From: an uncultured Moraxellaceae bacterium
GTDB lineage: Bacteria > Pseudomonadota > Gammaproteobacteria > Pseudomonadales > Moraxellaceae
NCBI GenBank assembly: GCA_937928295.1
Contig: CALEYY010000178.1
Coordinates: 1 to 14,384, forward strand
DNA: 14,384 bases
Direction: 5' to 3'
The notes beneath the pieces were generated by a model. The model did no database searches and was not told the DNA's origin. It saw only the letters and a program-made list of their open reading frames with translations. This document shows, one piece after another, positions 1 through 8,168 of this stretch. The stretch's first letter is position 1. Each line of letters starts with the position of its first letter. The position numbers and the translations under genes were made by a program.

Positions 1-752
1 TGTTTTCGCTGCAGAGCGGGGTCGAGCTGCTGAAGTCGATTGCCAAGGTCGTGCTCATTGGGGGTGTCGCCTGGATTCTGCTGAAGCAGCTCACCGACGA
101 CATCCTCGGCTTGTCGCTGCAAACGGCGGATGCCGCGATTGCCAGCAGTGCTCGGCTGATGCTCTGGTTTTTCCTGGCGGTGAGCATGCCGCTGCTGCTG
201 ATTGCGCTCATGGATGTGCCCTGGCAGCTGTGGAGTCACCACAAGCAGTTGCGCATGACGCGTCAGGAAGTCATCGATGAACACAAGGAAAGCGAGGGCC
301 GGCCCGAGGTCAAGCAAAAGATCCGCGCGCTGCAGCAGGCCGCTGCCCGGCAACGCATGATGACGCATGTACCGACGGCCGATGTGATCATCACCAACCC
401 CACGCATTACGCCGTGGCGCTGCGCTACGACATCCGCCAGGGCAAGGCGCCGATTCTGGTGGCCAAGGGCATCGACGAAGTGGCGGCACGCATTCGCGAG
501 CTAGCCAGTGCCAATCAGGTGCCGCTGGTGGCATCGCCCATGCTGGCGCGTGCCGTGTATGCCAGCTGCGATCTCGATCATGAGATTCCGGCCGGGCTCT
601 ACCTCGCCGTCGCGCAAATTCTTACCTATGTGTACCAGCTCAAGCAGTGGCAAGACCTCGGCGGCGACATGCCGGAAGCGCCCGAGCCGCTGGTGGACGA
701 ACAATTTCTCAAGGGTCATGCCATGACCACGCCAGAGGATAAACAGCCATGA
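1..752 (+). CDS. flhB: FlhB, flagellar type III export gate/specificity switch protein (5' truncated)
   Basis: This is the C-terminal part of FlhB, the inner-membrane export-gate component whose cytoplasmic domain switches export from rod/hook to filament substrates. The reading frame is open from base 3, with typical FlhB sequence (VELLKSIAKVV) before base 51, so the GTG at 51 is an internal valine and the true start lies left of the window. Two hydrophobic segments are visible (about bases 51-105 and 150-225), followed by a basic linker and the autocleavage motif NPTH at 396-407, where family members cleave between Asn and Pro. The conserved tract VPLVASPMLARAVY and the helix ending YQLKQW follow. 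After these comes an acidic tail of about 33 residues ending PEDKQP. The stop overlaps the flhA start as ATGA, which suggests translational coupling. Confidence 0.96.
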   Translation, partial: FSLQSGVELLKSIAKVVLIGGVAWILLKQLTDDILGLSLQTADAAIASSARLMLWFFLAVSMPLLLIALMDVPWQLWSHHKQLRMTRQEVIDEHKESEGRPEVKQKIRALQQAAARQRMMTHVPTADVIITNPTHYAVALRYDIRQGKAPILVAKGIDEVAARIRELASANQVPLVASPMLARAVYASCDLDHEIPAGLYLAVAQILTYVYQLKQWQDLGGDMPEAPEPLVDEQFLKGHAMTTPEDKQP

Positions 753-2866
753 GTGCAGTCAACGCTAACTCGGTACGCAACTCGCTCACGGACTTTGCCG
801 GCAACGGCCTTGGTATCCTGATCCTGATTATGGCCTTGCTGGGTATGCTGGTGCTGCCGGTGCCGGCGTTCCTGCTCGATCTGTTTTTCACCTTCAACAT
901 CACCTTGTCGCTGGTGATCGTGTTTGCCGTGATCTATGTGAAACGGCCGATGGATTTCAGTGCCTTCCCGAGCGTGCTGCTACTCGCGACGCTGCTACGG
1001 CTGGCGCTGAATGTGGCGTCCACGCGCGTGGTGTTGCTCGAAGGTCATCAGGGGCCGGGGGCGGCCGGCAAGGTCATCGAATCATTCGGCCACTTCATCA
1101 TTGGCGGCAATTTTGCCGTGGGTATCGTGGTCTTTGCCATCCTCGTCATCATCAACTTCATGGTGGTGACCAAGGGCGCCGGGCGTGTGTCGGAAGTGAC
1201 GGCGCGCTTTACGCTGGACGCCATGCCGGGCAAGCAGATGGCGATTGATGCCGACCTCAATGCCGGTGTGCTCACTCAGGACGAAGCCCGCAAGCGTCGC
1301 GAAGAAGTGCGCATCGAGGCCGATTTCTACGGCGCGATGGACGGTGCCAGCAAGTTCGTCAAAGGCGATGCCATTGCCGGCATCCTGATCCTGTTCATCA
1401 ACCTGATTGGCGGCATGATCATCGGCATGATGCAGCATGATCTGAGCGCCTCACAGGCCGCCGAGTTCTATGTGCTGCTCAGCATCGGTGATGGCCTGGT
1501 GGCGCAGATTCCGGCGCTGCTGCTGTCGATTGCCGTGGCCATCATCGTGACCCGAATTTCGCGCTCGGGCACCATGAGCGATCAGGTCATGGGGCAGATG
1601 TTCGACAACCCGCGCGTGCTCTTTCTGGCCGGCGTCGTGCTGCTGCTCATCGGCCTGATTCCGAACATGCCGCATCTGGTGTTTCTGCTGCTGGCGGCGG
1701 CCTGCTTTGGCGGTGGCTGGCTGGTGCAGCAGCGCGCGCTGCTGCCGGATGTGATTGCGGCGGGCGAGGCGGGCGCGCCGGAAGCGGCAGGCGCTGCCAA
1801 CAAGGCCACCGACATCCAGTGGGAAGATGTGACGCAGAACGATGTCATCGGCCTGGAAGTGGGCTATCGCCTGATTCCGCTGGTAGACAAAAATCAGGGC
1901 GGCGAGCTGATCTCCCGTATTACCGGCGTGCGCAAAAAGCTCTCGCGCGATCTCGGCTTTCTGGTGCAGCCCGTACACATCCGCGACAACCTGGACATGA
2001 CGCCGACCGGCTATCGCCTGTTGGTGCTGGGCGATGTGGTGGCGCAGGGCGAGATCCAGCCCGGCCTCGACCTCGCCATCAACCCCGGCCAGGTGCATGG
2101 CAGCCTGCGCGGCATGCCCACACGCGATCCGGCGTTCGGCATGGAGGCGTTGTGGATCGAGCCATCCCTGCGCGATCAGGCGCAGACCCAGGGCTATACC
2201 GTGGTCGATGCCGGCACGGTGATCGCGACACACCTGAGCCAGGTCATCCGCCAGCATGCCCATGAGCTGCTCGGTCACGAGGAAGTGCAGCAGCTGCTCG
2301 ACCGCCTCGCCGAGAGCGATCCCAAATTGGTCGATAACCTGGTGCCCAAGCAATTGCCGCTGAGCATCGTGGTTCGTGTGCTGCAGAACCTGCTGCGCGA
2401 AGGCGTGTCGATTCGCAGCCTGCGGCTGATCGCCGAATCTTTGGCGGAGCAGGCGCCGCGTAGCAAGAATCCTGACGAGTTGCTGGAGGGGGTTCGCGTG
2501 GCACTAGGTCGAATGATTGTTCAGGAAATCAATGGCTTGAACGAAGAATTTCCGGTGATTGTATTGGATCCAGAGTTGGAACAGATCTTGCTCAATAGCA
2601 TCAGAGGGGCTGCTGGCGCAGTCGGCTTAGAGCCCGGCTTAGCTGAGCGTTTGCAGCAGGGGCTGGCCGAGTTTGCCCAGCGCCAGGAAGCCGCCGGCGA
2701 GGTGGCCGTGCTGCTGGTGTCACCGACCATACGGTCGTGGCTGGCGCGGTTTATCCGACGCAGCATCCCCTCGCTGAATGTGCTGTCGTACAACGAAGTG
2801 CCTGACAACAAGCAGGTGCGCCTGGTGTCCAGCATTGGCCCGCAAGGCCGTGCAAGCCAGAACTGA
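749..2866 (+). CDS. flhA: FlhA, flagellar type III export gate protein
   Basis: FlhA is the large nonameric export-gate protein of the flagellar type III apparatus, which couples proton flow to export and docks chaperone-substrate complexes. At 705 residues it is the usual family length. Residues 20-325 form the multi-helix membrane domain. The FHIPEP signature falls at 146-169 and includes the invariant ARFTLDAMPGKQMAID core, followed by the charged loop RKRREEVRIEADFYGAMDGA, where protons are thought to be sensed. Residues from about 330 on are the cytoplasmic FlhA-C docking ring, joined by a variable Ala/Gly-rich linker at about 335-352. The ATG overlaps the flhB stop by four bases (ATGA). 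A stretch near 2460-2660 uses rarer leucine codons (TTG, TTA, CTA) than the rest of the gene, though the protein there still looks like FlhA. Confidence 0.98.
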   Translation: MSAVNANSVRNSLTDFAGNGLGILILIMALLGMLVLPVPAFLLDLFFTFNITLSLVIVFAVIYVKRPMDFSAFPSVLLLATLLRLALNVASTRVVLLEGHQGPGAAGKVIESFGHFIIGGNFAVGIVVFAILVIINFMVVTKGAGRVSEVTARFTLDAMPGKQMAIDADLNAGVLTQDEARKRREEVRIEADFYGAMDGASKFVKGDAIAGILILFINLIGGMIIGMMQHDLSASQAAEFYVLLSIGDGLVAQIPALLLSIAVAIIVTRISRSGTMSDQVMGQMFDNPRVLFLAGVVLLLIGLIPNMPHLVFLLLAAACFGGGWLVQQRALLPDVIAAGEAGAPEAAGAANKATDIQWEDVTQNDVIGLEVGYRLIPLVDKNQGGELISRITGVRKKLSRDLGFLVQPVHIRDNLDMTPTGYRLLVLGDVVAQGEIQPGLDLAINPGQVHGSLRGMPTRDPAFGMEALWIEPSLRDQAQTQGYTVVDAGTVIATHLSQVIRQHAHELLGHEEVQQLLDRLAESDPKLVDNLVPKQLPLSIVVRVLQNLLREGVSIRSLRLIAESLAEQAPRSKNPDELLEGVRVALGRMIVQEINGLNEEFPVIVLDPELEQILLNSIRGAAGAVGLEPGLAERLQQGLAEFAQRQEAAGEVAVLLVSPTIRSWLARFIRRSIPSLNVLSYNEVPDNKQVRLVSSIGPQGRASQN

Positions 2867-2904
2867 CGCGGTTTGACGATAAGGTCGTCGAGGAGAGCAG
2901 GACC

Positions 2905-4107
2905 ATGAAGATCAAGAAATTTCGTGCCGTCGACAGCCAGCAGGCGATGCGCCAGATCCGCGCCGAGATCGGCCCGGACGCCAGCATCCTGACCTGTTAT
3001 CAGGTGCCCGAAGGCATCGAGTTTGTGGTGGCCGTGGACGCTCCTTCGCTGCAGCAATTGCCATCGGCCAGTGTTGCCGCCGTTGCTGCAACAGCCCCGG
3101 CAGTCACGCCGGCGCGTCAGAAAATTGACACTACCCCTGGTGCTATTTCTTCAGCGCGCATGGACGCCGACATGAATACACTGCGCCATGAACTGGGCTC
3201 CATGCGCGCCTTGCTGGAAAGCCACATGCAGCGCCTGGTGCCTCAGGAGGGCGATGCCCTGCGGGTTGCCGGCACGGCCATGAATAACTTGCTGCAGCAG
3301 GGCTTTTCCGAGCAGCTGCAGCAGCGCTTGAACGCCTTGCTACCCGAACATTCGCAAGAGGAAGACTGGCGTCTGGCCCTGGAAACCAGCCTGGCCGATT
3401 TGCATACCGCCACGCTTCCCGAGCACGGCGCGGTGGCGCTAGTCGGCACGCCGGGTGCCGGCAAGACCCAGTTGCTGGCGACGCTGGCGATTCGTGCGCT
3501 GGCCCAAGGCCGTCGTCGCCACTTGCATCTAATCAGCATGGACAACCAGCGCTTCGGTGCCCGCGAGCAGCTGCAGGCACTGGGCCGCGCGCTCAACACG
3601 CAAGTCAGTTTTGCCGTGGATGCCGTGGCGCTGCGCGAGCAGCTCGCTGAAACTCCTGGTGACACGCTAGTGCTGATCGATACCGCCGGTGTGGATCATC
3701 ACGACCAAGCCGGGCTGGATGCCCTGGCAGCGGCACTGAACTTTGCCGGCGTCGACCTTCGCGTGCTGGTGCTGGCTGCTGACCGCCAGCGCAGCATCCA
3801 GCGCCAGACCTTGCATGCCTTTGCCGCCCTCGATGTGGCTGGCCTGATGCTGACCTGGGGCGACAGCCTCTGCTTGCCCGGCGAGCTGGCGTCGTGGCTG
3901 CTGCAGGCGCAGCAGACCTGGTTCGGCGCCAGCATCAGCCGTGATGCCACCCGCGCGTGGATGCCCGCCGACAAGGACGCCCTGATTACCCACACCCTGA
4001 ATGGCCTTGAGTTTCCTGCACCGTTGCCGGCTGCAGCAGCACTCAAGGTCGCGACCGGTGAAGCGGTTTCGCGCTGGCACTGGAACACTCGAAGCATGCC
4101 CGCCTGA
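2905..4107 (+). CDS. flhF: FlhF, SRP-type GTPase for flagellar placement (divergent G motifs)
   Basis: FlhF is a signal-recognition-particle-type GTPase that sets the pole or site where a flagellum is built and recruits early basal-body parts. Its N-terminus (MKIKKFRA..., GPDASIL) is typical of the family. A low-complexity Ala/Pro linker at about 50-85 leads to the helical N region and then the G domain. Visible G motifs are a P-loop GTPGAGKTQ (181-189), the DNQRFGAREQL motif (213-223) and DTAGVD (259-264). The G4 position, normally TK-x-DE and responsible for guanine recognition, reads TWGDS (317-321), and the usual GQ-x-VPeD element near the C-terminus is missing. The P-loop also differs from the common GPTGVGKTTT form. 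At 400 residues the protein is on the short side. The start is supported by AGGAG at 2891-2895. It lies between flhA and flhG, the usual FlhF position. Confidence 0.93.
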   Translation: MKIKKFRAVDSQQAMRQIRAEIGPDASILTCYQVPEGIEFVVAVDAPSLQQLPSASVAAVAATAPAVTPARQKIDTTPGAISSARMDADMNTLRHELGSMRALLESHMQRLVPQEGDALRVAGTAMNNLLQQGFSEQLQQRLNALLPEHSQEEDWRLALETSLADLHTATLPEHGAVALVGTPGAGKTQLLATLAIRALAQGRRRHLHLISMDNQRFGAREQLQALGRALNTQVSFAVDAVALREQLAETPGDTLVLIDTAGVDHHDQAGLDALAAALNFAGVDLRVLVLAADRQRSIQRQTLHAFAALDVAGLMLTWGDSLCLPGELASWLLQAQQTWFGASISRDATRAWMPADKDALITHTLNGLEFPAPLPAAAALKVATGEAVSRWHWNTRSMPA

Positions 4108-4143
4108 GCCAACAGCCCCTGGAAAGTGAAAAGGAATGACACC

Positions 4144-4968
4144 ATGAATCCGGTACAAGTGATTGCGGTAACCAGTGGCAAAGGCGGCGTCGGCAAGACC
4201 AATGTCTCGGTCAATCTGTCTTGCCAGCTGGCGCGACAGGGCAAGCGCGTGCTGCTCATGGACGCCGACCTCGGGCTGGCCAATGTCGACATCCTCATGG
4301 GCCTGCGACCTACGCGAAACCTGGCGCATGTGCTGGCCGGCGAATGTGAATTGCGCGATACGCTAATCACCGGTGCTTTTGGCGTGACGCTGATTCCCGC
4401 TGCATCCGGCATGCGTGGCATGGCCGACCTTAGCCCAGCGCAACACGCTCGCCTAGTGCAAGCGTTCAGCACGCTGGAAGATGATTACGATGTGCTGGTG
4501 GTGGATACCGCCGCCGGCATTTCCGACAGCGTAGTGAGCTTCAGCCGTGCCAGTCAGCATGTGCTGGTGGTTATTACCGAAGAGCCGACCTCTCTGGCCG
4601 ACGCCTACGGCTTGATCAAGGTGCTGGCACGCGATGCCGGCGTGCAGAAGTTCAAGGTCGTCTGCAACATGGTCAGCAGCGATGCCCAGGCGCGCAAAGT
4701 CTTCGAGCGCCTCTGTGCCGTCACCGAACGCTTTCTGGATGTGCATCTGACGCTGGTGGGAGCGATCCCGCGTGACGAATTTCTGCTCAAGGCGGTGGCG
4801 CGTCAGAAGCCGGTCAGCGAGCTGTTTCCGGCCACCGAGTCGGTGCAGGCCTTCAGCCGGCTAGCCACGGCGGCCACGCATTGGCGTTCATCAAGCAACT
4901 TGCGCGGCCATATCGAATTCTTCTTTGAACGCATGTTGCCTGCGCCCGAGGTGAGCATCGCATGTTAA
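4144..4968 (+). CDS. flhG: FlhG/FleN, MinD-like ATPase controlling flagellar number
   Basis: FlhG (FleN in Pseudomonas) is a MinD/ParA-family ATPase that limits the number of flagella. It is known to antagonise FlhF and the master regulator FleQ/FlrA. The 274-residue protein shows the deviant Walker A GKGGVGKT (12-19), DADLGLANVDIL (40-51), a Walker-B-like strand ending VVDTAAG (119-125), and the C-terminal amphipathic helix (about 255-265, GHIEFFFERML) that binds the membrane in this family. The N-terminus is short, with no DQAxxLR-type FlhF-activating helix, as in FleN-type proteins. I chose the ATG at 4144 because AAGGAA (4131-4136) sits 7 bases upstream. A GTG at 4126 would add six residues and cannot be excluded. 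The stop overlaps the fliA start by seven bases. Confidence 0.96.
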   Translation: MNPVQVIAVTSGKGGVGKTNVSVNLSCQLARQGKRVLLMDADLGLANVDILMGLRPTRNLAHVLAGECELRDTLITGAFGVTLIPAASGMRGMADLSPAQHARLVQAFSTLEDDYDVLVVDTAAGISDSVVSFSRASQHVLVVITEEPTSLADAYGLIKVLARDAGVQKFKVVCNMVSSDAQARKVFERLCAVTERFLDVHLTLVGAIPRDEFLLKAVARQKPVSELFPATESVQAFSRLATAATHWRSSSNLRGHIEFFFERMLPAPEVSIAC

Positions 4969-5699
4969 GCGCCCAGGCCACTTATCAGCAGTATCAACGC
5001 GGCAGCCGTGATGAGCTGGTGCTGCAGCACGCAGCGCTGGTCAAGCGTACGGCGCTGCACCTCAAGGGTCGCTTGCCGCCGAGTCAGGATCTCGATGATC
5101 TGATTCAGGCCGGCATGATCGGCCTGCTCGAAGCCGCCAGTCATTTCTTGGCCGAGAAGGGCGCTAGTTTCGAGACTTACGCGACCATCCGCATTCGCGG
5201 CGCCATGATGGATCAGCTGCGTCGTGGCGGCTGGGCTCCGCGCTCGGTGGCGAAATCGGCGCGCGACATCAGCACGGCGCGGCAGAAGGTTGAGCAGCGC
5301 ATGGGCCGTTCGGCCACCGCCGCCGAAGTGGCGCGCGAACTGGCTGTGGATCTGCAGACCTATCACGACTGGCTCAGCGATGGCGAGGGCCTGTATCTGG
5401 CCAGCCTCGATCAACTCATCGAGGCGCACCCGGAAAGCGCCGTGATGGCCAGCGACGACTTTGCCGGGCCGCTGCGCGAATTGATGAACGCCGGCTTTGA
5501 ACGCTCGTTGGCCGACGAGATTGATCGGCTGCCCGAGCGCGAAAAAATGGTCATGGCGCTGTATTACGAGCAAAGCCTGAACATGAAAGAGATCGGGCTG
5601 GTGATGGGCGTGAGCGAGTCACGGGTCTGTCAGTTGCACGCACAAGCGGTGGGTCGCCTGCGCAGTACATTAAGCGATTGGGCGGCTGAAGCCACCTGA
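4962..5699 (+). CDS. fliA: FliA, sigma-28 factor for late flagellar genes
   Basis: FliA (sigma-28) directs RNA polymerase to late flagellar promoters and is held inactive by FlgM until the hook is complete. Its 245 residues carry region 2 (DLDDLIQAGMIGLLEA at 44-59 and ATIRIRGAMMDQLRR at 74-88, followed by the WAPRS motif), a region 3 helix set at about 100-140, and region 4 with a helix-turn-helix (about 207-232, MKEIGLVMGVSESRVCQLH). The start is preceded by GAGGTGAG (about 4949-4956) and overlaps the flhG stop, which implies coupled translation. Two matching promoters for this factor lie on the minus strand near flgM and flgA, and its anti-sigma factor gene flgM is about 3 kb downstream in the opposite direction. 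Confidence 0.98.
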   Translation: MLSAQATYQQYQRGSRDELVLQHAALVKRTALHLKGRLPPSQDLDDLIQAGMIGLLEAASHFLAEKGASFETYATIRIRGAMMDQLRRGGWAPRSVAKSARDISTARQKVEQRMGRSATAAEVARELAVDLQTYHDWLSDGEGLYLASLDQLIEAHPESAVMASDDFAGPLRELMNAGFERSLADEIDRLPEREKMVMALYYEQSLNMKEIGLVMGVSESRVCQLHAQAVGRLRSTLSDWAAEAT

Positions 5700-5717
5700 T
5701 GCCGGGAGTATGAAACC

Positions 5718-6500
5718 ATGGACCTGATGACCATTATTGGCGTCATTCTCGCCTTCACCGCGCTGATCCTCGGCAGCATCCTCAAGGGTGCTGGCGTCAA
5801 GGGTTTGCTGGGCGGGGCGGCGTTTGTCATCGTGATTCTCGGCACGGCTGCGTCGGTGATGGCGCAAACGCCGAAGCCGGTGATCATGCGTGCCATGAAG
5901 ATGGGCAAATGGTTGTTCAAGCCGCCGGTCATCGACCCCGATGCTCAGATTGCCAGCGTGGTGGAGTGGAGCCGCGTGGCTCGCAAGGACGGCCTGATGG
6001 GCCTGGAGGCGCGCATCGACGAGGTTGCCGATCCCTTCGTGCGCAAAGGCCTGCAATTGCTGGTGGATGGCGGCGAGCCGGAAAACATCCGCCATATTCT
6101 TGAAATTGAAGTGGAAGCCGCCGAAGAGTTCGACACCGCCGGTGCCAAGGTGTTCGAGGCCATGGGCATTTATGCGCCCACGCTGGGCATTGTGGGCGCG
6201 GTACTCGGCTTGATGGCGGTGATGGCGAATCTGGCCGATCCGAGCAAGCTCGGGCACGGCATTGCAGCGGCGTTTACTGCCACCATTTACGGCATCGCCT
6301 CGGCCAACCTGTTCTTTCTGCCGTTTGGCAACAAGCTCAAATACCATGTGAAAGAGCAGGCCAAGCTGCGCACCATGATGATCGAGGGGCTGGTGTTGAT
6401 TGCCCAAGGCGACAACCCGCGCAACATCGAAACGCGCCTTCAGGGATACTTTGTTGGCCATGCCGCCAAGCCGGATGCCAAAGCCAAGGGCAAGGAATAA
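5718..6500 (+). CDS. motC: MotC-like stator subunit (MotA/TolQ/ExbB family)
   Basis: This is the A subunit of a flagellar stator, which forms an ion channel with the B subunit and pushes on FliG. The 260-residue protein has four membrane segments, at about 4-22, 31-49, 149-171 and 182-203. The cytoplasmic loop carries the conserved stretch ARKDGLMGLE (88-97), whose Arg and Glu correspond to the FliG-contacting residues R90 and E98 of E. coli MotA. The third segment contains the conserved proline in YAPTLGIVG (P154). Similarity is closer to MotC/PomA-type than to E. coli MotA, which is about 295 residues. The start follows GGGAG (5704-5708). The gene comes 18 bases after fliA and 2 bases before its motD partner. 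The chemotaxis genes that separate fliA from motC in Pseudomonas are absent here. Confidence 0.93.
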   Translation: MDLMTIIGVILAFTALILGSILKGAGVKGLLGGAAFVIVILGTAASVMAQTPKPVIMRAMKMGKWLFKPPVIDPDAQIASVVEWSRVARKDGLMGLEARIDEVADPFVRKGLQLLVDGGEPENIRHILEIEVEAAEEFDTAGAKVFEAMGIYAPTLGIVGAVLGLMAVMANLADPSKLGHGIAAAFTATIYGIASANLFFLPFGNKLKYHVKEQAKLRTMMIEGLVLIAQGDNPRNIETRLQGYFVGHAAKPDAKAKGKE

Positions 6501-6502
6501 TC

Positions 6503-7333
6503 ATGTCGCGCAAGCATAAACATGAAGAGCACATGAACCACGAAGCCTGGGCCATTCCCTATGGCGATCTGGTCACGCTGCTGCTGGCCTTGTTCGTGGT
6601 CATGTACGCCATCTCGTCGGTGAACGAAGGCAAGTTCCGAGCGGCATCGGCGTCGTTGTCGGAGGCGTTCAAGGGCGTGCCGAGAACCGCTGTGCCGATT
6701 CAGATTGGTACTATTCCGGTGCTGTCCAAGGGGAAAGAGCTGGATGTGAACCTAGTCGAGGCCGAGCGGCAAGAAGATGGTGGCGCGATGACCGATAACA
6801 CCGGTGATGGTCTGGCCAGCAAGGAGATGGCCGATCAGCTCAATACGGCGCTGGACGACTTGATCACCGCCAAAGTGATTGTGGTGCGGCAGACGCCGTT
6901 TGCCATTGAAGTGGAAATCCAGACCGACTTGCTTTTCACCAGCGGGCAGGCCAAGTTGTCGGCATCGGCGCAAGAGATTTTGATGCGCTTGGCGGATGTA
7001 CTGAAGAAGTTCCCGAATCCTATTCGGGTCGAAGGTCATACCGACAACATACCGATTCGCAGCGCCGAGTTTCTGTCGAACTGGGAGCTGTCGGCAGGTC
7101 GCGCCGCCACGGTTGTGCACTTGCTCATGAGTGCCGGTGTGTCGCCGCAGCGTATGTCAGTGATCGGCTTGAGCGAGTATCGTCCGGTAGCTGATAACAA
7201 CGATGAAAAAGGCCGCAACCGTAACCGACGCGTGCAATTGATTATTCCGGCGCTGCCGGCAGGCTTGCCACAAGCCAAGCCTGCGCCAGCGAAAGTAAAA
7301 GGATTGCCACATGACATCGCCAAAACCCACTGA
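6503..7333 (+). CDS. motD: MotD-like stator subunit with OmpA-type peptidoglycan-binding domain
   Basis: This is the B subunit of the stator, anchoring the complex to peptidoglycan and carrying the ion-coupling residue. Of 276 residues, a short cytoplasmic basic tail is followed by one membrane helix (about 19-39) with the key Asp at 22 in PYGDLVTLLLALFVVMYA, a pattern like MotD rather than PomB. The plug/linker region spans about 40-130. The OmpA-like domain (about 133-250) shows VEGHTDN (176-182), NWELSAGRA (193-201) and RNRRVQL (240-246), the usual peptidoglycan-binding signature. The C-terminus is a Pro/Ala/Lys-rich tail. AAGGAA (6492-6497) provides the ribosome site, and the start is 2 bases after the motC stop. 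Proton rather than sodium coupling is likely by similarity to MotCD, but it is not proven by sequence alone. Confidence 0.94.
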   Translation: MSRKHKHEEHMNHEAWAIPYGDLVTLLLALFVVMYAISSVNEGKFRAASASLSEAFKGVPRTAVPIQIGTIPVLSKGKELDVNLVEAERQEDGGAMTDNTGDGLASKEMADQLNTALDDLITAKVIVVRQTPFAIEVEIQTDLLFTSGQAKLSASAQEILMRLADVLKKFPNPIRVEGHTDNIPIRSAEFLSNWELSAGRAATVVHLLMSAGVSPQRMSVIGLSEYRPVADNNDEKGRNRNRRVQLIIPALPAGLPQAKPAPAKVKGLPHDIAKTH

Positions 7334-8129
7334 ACTTGCCAACATTGATGTTGTTATGGCCAATCTGGAGGCTTGGAGCCAGAGCGCTTACGACGGTCTG
7401 ACGCGCATCAGCCTGACTCTGGATCAGACTCTGGGTGCCGAAGTCACCACCAGCCTGGCGGTCTTGCTGGGGGTTGTGTCGCTGGTATTGGCCCTGCTGC
7501 CGATTTGGTTAGCTTGGCGAAAACCGGCGATAGTGCCTGCCCAGCCGGAACAAAGCGTCACGAAGCCTGAGTTATCTCCGGCAACAACGGCTGACAACTC
7601 GGAAGGCAAGCCGGAAGACAAGCCAGATCAAATGCATCCGGAGCGTCTGCAGGAGCTCTATGGCCGCCCGCCAATCCGTGAAACTCAGGTTGCCAATGAC
7701 GCTTTGCAAGAAGAGCCAGCACCGATCGCGCCGGCCCCGGATGTTCGCAACGATGTGCAGCTTGGCTTGATGGCCGACCTCAGCGAAGAGCTCGCGCAAC
7801 AGCAGCGGTTGCTGCAAAAGCTGACCTTGCAGAGTGCAAAGCAGCAACAGCAGATCGATACGCTGCTGACACAGCTGAACGCACAGTCCTCGGCGTTTCT
7901 GCTGCAGGGGGAGCGCTTGCTAAGACTTGAAGGGCTGGTCGAGCATGCTGCCGAGTCCGTGCCGGATGCAACGAGCAACGAAGAACGGCAACGCTTGTCC
8001 ACTTTCGATCAAGCCATCGAGTTGGCCGTTCAGGGCGCGACTGCCGAGACTTTGATGGCGCAATGCGGTTTGTCGGTTTCGGAGGCCAAACTGGTGGTGC
8101 TGGTTCACGGCAATGTGGCGGCGGGTTAA
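7311..8129 (+). CDS. DUF2802 membrane coiled-coil protein of unknown function, linked to stator genes
   Basis: The function is unknown. The C-terminal 50 residues (about 218-268) match the DUF2802 pattern as I recall it: AIELAVQGATAETLMAQCGL followed by SEAKLVVLVHG, with one conserved Cys at 252. Before this are an N-terminal soluble stretch of about 45 residues, one membrane segment (about 48-69, ending before Arg70), a Pro/Glu-rich linker (75-145) and a long Gln/Leu-rich coiled coil (about 150-212). The start follows AAAAGGAT, and the coding region overlaps the end of motD by 23 bases, so translation is probably coupled. DUF2802 genes also sit near motCD and cheW genes in Pseudomonas flagellar clusters, which suggests a motility or chemotaxis accessory role. 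The domain call is from memory and was not searched. Confidence 0.8.
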   Translation: MTSPKPTELANIDVVMANLEAWSQSAYDGLTRISLTLDQTLGAEVTTSLAVLLGVVSLVLALLPIWLAWRKPAIVPAQPEQSVTKPELSPATTADNSEGKPEDKPDQMHPERLQELYGRPPIRETQVANDALQEEPAPIAPAPDVRNDVQLGLMADLSEELAQQQRLLQKLTLQSAKQQQQIDTLLTQLNAQSSAFLLQGERLLRLEGLVEHAAESVPDATSNEERQRLSTFDQAIELAVQGATAETLMAQCGLSVSEAKLVVLVHGNVAAG

Positions 8130-8149
8130 CGCGAGACATCCATAGCAAA

Positions 8150-8168
8150 ACGCCAGGCTGACTGGCGT
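8150..8168 (-). terminator. Hairpin terminator ending flgAMN, possibly bidirectional
   Basis: A perfect 7-bp stem, ACGCCAG and CTGGCGT around a 5-base loop, lies in the 38-bp gap between two converging genes. On the minus strand it directly follows the flgN stop and is followed by a short T run (TTTTG), the form of an intrinsic terminator. On the plus strand only the stem is present without a T run, so termination of the motD/DUF2802 transcript is less certain. The T tract is short and the terminator may be weak. Confidence 0.6.

Noticed and set aside
2875..2889. Small hairpin GACGA-N5-TCGTC before flhF
   Set aside because: A 5-bp stem with no T run is too weak for a terminator. It may affect flhF translation, but nothing else supports it.
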